Assembly (NCBI RefSeq): GCF_008973665.1
Contig: NZ_WACP01000005.1
Span: 1-64,000, forward strand
Source of the DNA: Paenibacillus tengchongensis
GTDB lineage: Bacteria; Bacillota; Bacilli; Paenibacillales; Paenibacillaceae
DNA: 64,000 bases
Direction of reading: 5' to 3'
Each line of letters begins with the position of its first letter. Positions within the stretch are counted from its first letter, which is position 1. A program made the position numbers and the translations under genes. The notes beneath the pieces are model-generated. The model was not told the DNA's origin. It ran no database searches and saw only the letters and a program-made list of their open reading frames with translations. Of the stretch, positions 60,480 through 64,000 are shown piece by piece.

Positions 60480-63062
60480 ATGAACAACTGGTTTAAAAGG
60501 GCAAGTATGATGATGCTGGCACTGACGCTGCTGCTCGGTTTCGTGACCGTACCCGCGCATGCAGACGACGCACCGCTGTTCACCATTGAAGGCGAAAACG
60601 CCCAGCTCACCTCCGAGCTGCAGGTGGCCACGCAGATTTACGGGCAGCCGAAGCCCGGGTACTCCGGCAGCGGATTTGTCTGGATGCAGAATGGCGGCAC
60701 CATCACGTTCAACGTAACCGTTCCCGAAACCGGCATGTACGCGATCTCCACCCGCTATATGCAGGAGCTCAGTCCCGACGGCCGGATGCAGTATTTGACC
60801 GTCAATGGTGTTACCAAAGGCTCGTATATGCTCCCCTATACAACGGCATGGTCGGATTTTGATTTCGGCTTCCACAAGCTGAAGCAAGGCAGCAACACCA
60901 TCCAGCTCAAGGCAGGCTGGGGCTTCGCTTATTTCGATAAATTTACGGTGGATTTCGCCGATCTGGACCCGCTGAATGTACAGCCTGTCCTCACAGACCC
61001 TGCGGCCACACCGGAAACTCAGGTCTTGATGAATTATTTAACCCAGGTGTACGGCAACCACATTATTTCCGGCCAGCAGGAGATCTACGGAGGCGGGAAT
61101 GACGGCAATTCCGAGCTGGAGTTTGACTGGATCTACAATTTGACCGGCAAATATCCGGCCATCCGCGGCTTCGATCTGATGAACTATAACCCGCTTTACG
61201 GCTGGGAGGACGGTACCACCGCCCGGATGATCGATTGGGTGAATAACCGCGGCGGCATCGCCACTAACAGCTGGCATATCACCGTGCCGCGGAATTTCAC
61301 GGCCTATCAGCTCGGCGATTTTGTGGATTGGAAGGAAGCCACCTATAAGCCGACGGAAACCAATTTCAATACCGCCAATGCGGTGGTTCCCGGTACAAAG
61401 GAATATCAATATGTAAGAATGGCTGTCCAGGATCTGGCCGAGCAGCTGCAGATTCTGCAGGATAATAATGTCCCTGTCATCTTCCGTCCCTTCCATGAAG
61501 CAGAGGGCAACGGCGGGCTGAACGGGGAAGGCGCCTGGTTCTGGTGGGCTTCGGCGGGTGCCGGGGTATACAAGCAGCTGTGGGATCAGCTTTACACCGA
61601 GCTTACGGAGACCTACGGACTGCACAACTTAATTTGGACTTATAACAGCTACACCTACAGCACTTCTCCGGCCTGGTATCCCGGGGACGATCAGGTGGAT
61701 ATCGTCGGTTATGATAAATACAATACGGTCTACAACCGCTATGACGGCCTGTCGGGTGTGCCGAATGAAGATGCCATTACTTCAATATTCTATCAGCTTG
61801 TCGATTTGACGGACGGCAAGAAGATGGTAGCCATGACCGAGAATGACACTGTTCCGAGCGTGCAGAATCTGACTGAGGAAAAAGCCGGCTGGCTCTTCTT
61901 CTGCCCTTGGTACGGCGAGCATCTCATGAGCACCGCTTTTAACTATCCGGCAACATTGACAACGCTTTATCAAAGCGATTATGTCATTACGCTGGATGAA
62001 CTGCCGGACCTTAGTGTCAATAATCCGGTCCCTAGTGCGTCGATTACCCCTTCCAGCATTGAATTCGACAAATATGCGCCTAATCAAAGCGACAAGGCCA
62101 TAACCGTGAATGCCAACGGCAATACGTTAACCGCTGTGCGGTCGGGCTCCAGTACACTGGCTGCAGGCACGGATTATACCTTAAGCGGAAGCTCTTTGCT
62201 ACTCAAAAAAGCGTTCATGGCCCAGCTGCCGGCCGGTGAGCATTCGCTTGTCCTTGATTTCAACAAGGGACAGGATCCCGTGCTGAAAGTCAAAATCACC
62301 GACTCCACACCGTCGCCGAACGCTGTCATTGCCCCAGTAACTGCGGCCTTTGATAAAGCGGTAAATCTGCAGCAGGATGTCTCCGTAGCCCTCACTTTAA
62401 ACGGACACCAGCTGACCAGCATTACGAACGGAAGCTATACACTGAAATCTGGCCAGGACTATACCGCTTCAAGCACTGCGGTTGTTCTGAGCAAGGCGTA
62501 TCTGTCGACACTGCCGGTGAGCCAGCAGGCGCTGACCTTCCATTTCAGCGGCGGCAATAACGCTGTGCTTACTGTTAACGTAGCAGACAGCACCGTTCCC
62601 GCACCTGCGGGAGCCTTGACGATTCAGGCTTTTAACGGCAACACAGGTGCATCCACCAACGGCATCTCGCCCAAGTTCAAAATTGTCAACAACGGCAATT
62701 CGGCCGTCCAGCTCAGCAACGTGAAGCTCCGTTATTACTATACGGTTGACGGAGACAAAGCGCAGAGCCTCTGGGTTGACTGGGCCAGCATCGGAAGCGC
62801 AAATGTGACCGGCAATTTCGTGAAACTTGCGTCTCCGGTCGCCGGAGCCGATTACGCGCTGGAGATCAGCTTCACGGCTGCGGCGGGAAGTCTGAATCCC
62901 GGCCAAAGCGCCGAAATTCAAACCCGGTTCTCCAAATCCGACTGGTCCAATTATAACCAGGCCAATGACTACTCGTTCAAGGCATCCCTCAGCCAGTTCG
63001 CCAACAACGAACAGGTTACCGGATATGTGAACGGTCAGCTTGTATGGGGAATTGAACCATAA
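60480..63062 (+). CDS. Secreted multidomain GH26 beta-mannanase
   Basis: 860 residues. Signal peptide (cleavage after PAHA), a CBM35-like beta-sandwich (about 33-160), a GH26 catalytic domain (about 173-513) with acid/base E340 in RPFHEAEG and nucleophile E454 in MVAMTENDT, two X2-type immunoglobulin-like modules (about 521-612 and 613-705) and a C-terminal CBM3 (about 710-860) for crystalline cellulose. Endo-acting mannan depolymerase held on plant cell walls. ATG at 60480 gives the best spacing to GGAAAGG. Upstream ATGs at 60399 and 60474 are poorer. Confidence 0.9.
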   Translation: MNNWFKRASMMMLALTLLLGFVTVPAHADDAPLFTIEGENAQLTSELQVATQIYGQPKPGYSGSGFVWMQNGGTITFNVTVPETGMYAISTRYMQELSPDGRMQYLTVNGVTKGSYMLPYTTAWSDFDFGFHKLKQGSNTIQLKAGWGFAYFDKFTVDFADLDPLNVQPVLTDPAATPETQVLMNYLTQVYGNHIISGQQEIYGGGNDGNSELEFDWIYNLTGKYPAIRGFDLMNYNPLYGWEDGTTARMIDWVNNRGGIATNSWHITVPRNFTAYQLGDFVDWKEATYKPTETNFNTANAVVPGTKEYQYVRMAVQDLAEQLQILQDNNVPVIFRPFHEAEGNGGLNGEGAWFWWASAGAGVYKQLWDQLYTELTETYGLHNLIWTYNSYTYSTSPAWYPGDDQVDIVGYDKYNTVYNRYDGLSGVPNEDAITSIFYQLVDLTDGKKMVAMTENDTVPSVQNLTEEKAGWLFFCPWYGEHLMSTAFNYPATLTTLYQSDYVITLDELPDLSVNNPVPSASITPSSIEFDKYAPNQSDKAITVNANGNTLTAVRSGSSTLAAGTDYTLSGSSLLLKKAFMAQLPAGEHSLVLDFNKGQDPVLKVKITDSTPSPNAVIAPVTAAFDKAVNLQQDVSVALTLNGHQLTSITNGSYTLKSGQDYTASSTAVVLSKAYLSTLPVSQQALTFHFSGGNNAVLTVNVADSTVPAPAGALTIQAFNGNTGASTNGISPKFKIVNNGNSAVQLSNVKLRYYYTVDGDKAQSLWVDWASIGSANVTGNFVKLASPVAGADYALEISFTAAAGSLNPGQSAEIQTRFSKSDWSNYNQANDYSFKASLSQFANNEQVTGYVNGQLVWGIEP

Positions 63063-63205
63063 AACAACTCCATAATTACCCCATAAAGTGGGGCCTGGCA
63101 TAGAAACGGGGCATGTTCTCTCCTTCAGTGGATTTATCGGCGGCGTCCGGTTATACTGATGATGGTTTCGCCATCATCGCTGCCTCACTAAAGGAGAGAA
63201 ACATC

Positions 63206-63418
63206 ATGCCTATTAACCGCCCGCTGCTGAGCGACAGCGACCTGCAGGAGGCCGTCGACCGCAAGCTGCCGGTACGCGTATTCGAGGACGATCATCTGGT
63301 GAATTCGGGAGGCACCGTCATCCGCTTCACCGATTCCGATGTGGTGATCCAGTCCCGGGTCAGCGATCTGACCTATTATTCCCGCCGCCGCTGTGAATTC
63401 TTTGAAGTCAGACCCTAG
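63206..63418 (+). CDS. Small conserved protein of unknown function
   Basis: 70 residues after an excellent AAGGAGAG site. The sequence (LPVRVFEDDHLVNSGGTVIR, DSDVVIQSRVSDLTYYSRRRC) suggests a small beta-barrel. The frame is open back to 63113, but that part has no ribosome site. The stop is two bases before the HNH gene start, so the two are probably coupled. Confidence 0.6.
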   Translation: MPINRPLLSDSDLQEAVDRKLPVRVFEDDHLVNSGGTVIRFTDSDVVIQSRVSDLTYYSRRRCEFFEVRP

Positions 63419-63420
63419 AT

Positions 63421-63726
63421 ATGGACTCCCATGCCGAAGAAACCTGTGAGCTGTGCGGACGTTCTCCGCTGGCGACAACGGTTCACCACCTGACTCCCCG
63501 GGAGGAAGGCGGCTCTTCTCTCCCCACGGCGCGGCTGTGCCGGGCCTGCCACCGTCAGCTGCACGCTCTATTTACGAACCGGGATCTCGTCACTGCCGGA
63601 TTGACCACGCTTGAAGCACTGCGGCAGAACCCGCAGATGGCCGCCTATCTGAAGTGGATCCGCAAGCAGCCGCCCGGAGCAGAACCCAAGCTGCGCAAAT
63701 CCCGCCATGTGCGGGGCAAGCGCTGA
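63421..63726 (+). CDS. HNH endonuclease-like protein
   Basis: 101 residues. Zinc site CELCG (residues 9-13) and CRACH (about 39-43), with the HNH core TTVHHLTPREEGG and ACHRQLHALF. Resembles B. subtilis YisB and other small HNH proteins with presumed nuclease activity. Lacks its own clear Shine-Dalgarno, so it probably depends on coupling to the 70-residue gene. Basic C-terminal tail (KLRKSRHVRGKR) may bind nucleic acid. Confidence 0.78.
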   Translation: MDSHAEETCELCGRSPLATTVHHLTPREEGGSSLPTARLCRACHRQLHALFTNRDLVTAGLTTLEALRQNPQMAAYLKWIRKQPPGAEPKLRKSRHVRGKR

Positions 63727-63756
63727 GTGTAGCAAGTATATATCTGAAGAACATAA

Positions 63757-63800
63757 AGAAGCCGGATTGACGACCTTATGGTCATCATCCGGCTTCTTTA
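63757..63800 (+). terminator. Terminator after the HNH gene
   Basis: AAGAAGCCGGAT and ATCCGGCTTCTT form a long stem that continues inside with GACC/GGTC, followed by TTTAATTT. Also usable by the minus-strand gene to its right. Confidence 0.8.
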
Positions 63801-63834
63801 ATTTCATTGCTTGCTGCGTATGGGAGAACGATAC

Positions 63835-63993
63835 TTAATGGCGGATGGAATTGACATTCTTCAGCTTCTCATTCAGGATATCCTGAAAGCTTTGAGTTTG
63901 CTCCTGCTCACGGCTGGGCTTGGGTGTAGCCACCGGTTGAGGTCTAAAAAACTGATGGTTAAAGCCCATAAGATTATGTACGGTCATGTTCAT
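63835..63993 (-). CDS. Small hypothetical protein at the right edge
   Basis: A 52-codon frame starts ATG at 63993, directly after an in-frame TAA, and ends RH-stop. It contains MGFNHQFFRPQPVATPKP and QSFQDILNEKLK, a pattern loosely like small flagellar-operon proteins. That likeness is weak. The ribosome site would lie partly outside the window. Terminated by the hairpin at 63757-63800. Confidence 0.4.
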   Translation of the reverse strand: MNMTVHNLMGFNHQFFRPQPVATPKPSREQEQTQSFQDILNEKLKNVNSIRH

Positions 63994-64000
63994 TTAGCTT

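Noticed and set aside
1..64000. CRISPR arrays, tRNA or rRNA genes
   Set aside because: No regularly spaced repeats, cloverleaf-like sequences or rRNA stretches were seen on reading; a dedicated search was not possible.

Overview
The window looks like chromosomal DNA from a Paenibacillus-type member of the Bacillota. The evidence is a mid-50s GC content, strong AGGAGG-type ribosome binding sites, SLH-domain S-layer proteins, YesM/YesN two-component sensors paired with sugar ABC transporters, Gfo/Idh/MocA plus TIM-barrel epimerase operons, and B. subtilis-like modules (DesK-DesR-Des, Fur with a PerR box, a TPP-controlled thiamine salvage operon). No rRNA, tRNA, CRISPR array, prophage or origin was recognised.

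Layout. 1-430 holds repeats that look like the end of an IS element. 430-5.6 kb: a LacI regulator, a heme-monooxygenase-like gene behind a perfect Fur box, a DUF2441-like gene with small remnants beside it, an alpha/beta hydrolase, and an ECF sigma factor overlapping its DUF4179-type membrane partner. 5.7-9.8 kb: a large secreted beta-propeller/SLH protein split by one in-frame amber codon. 10-20.4 kb: M29 aminopeptidase, a truncated amidase, exonuclease III, a small spore-appendage-like protein, citrate synthase, an XRE regulator divergent from a FabF paralogue, a secreted GH43 arabinanase and an orphan oppD. 20.7-26.2 kb: a four-gene sugar (inositol-like) catabolic operon divergent from an AraC regulator, followed by a decayed phosphotransferase. 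26-30.3 kb: a small basic protein, fur, a small SLH protein and a cystine-type ABC importer. 30.4-35.9 kb: TPP riboswitch, HMP importer thiZXY, then thiM-thiD-thiE. 36-39.6 kb: MarR plus an ABC multidrug exporter, and asd. 39.7-40.6 kb is an AT-rich island. 40.7-48.7 kb is a five-gene SWIM/HEAT/MoxR-ATPase/DUF5682/VWA operon of unknown function. 48.9-51.8 kb: des-desK-desR. 52-63.1 kb: a YesM / anchored binding protein / YesN sensor, a sugar ABC importer, and a divergent multimodular GH26 mannanase with a catabolite-repression (cre) site. 63.2-64 kb: a 70-aa protein, an HNH nuclease and a small terminal ORF.

How the genes work together. The right-hand 12 kb reads as a mannan (or related hemicellulose) utilisation locus: the secreted mannanase releases oligosaccharides, the binding protein and two permeases import them (no ATPase is encoded, so a shared MsmK-type ATPase is implied), and the YesMN pair with an extra binding protein probably senses them. 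The thiamine block is a salvage pathway: it imports HMP, phosphorylates HMP and thiazole, and joins them, under TPP feedback.

The most interesting unexplained locus is the five-gene MoxR-VWA operon (40.7-48.7 kb). It resembles E. coli yehLMPQ, and its DUF5682 member carries GxxH / E / GxxH motifs like those of the Tiki/TraB/EreA/ChaN hydrolases.
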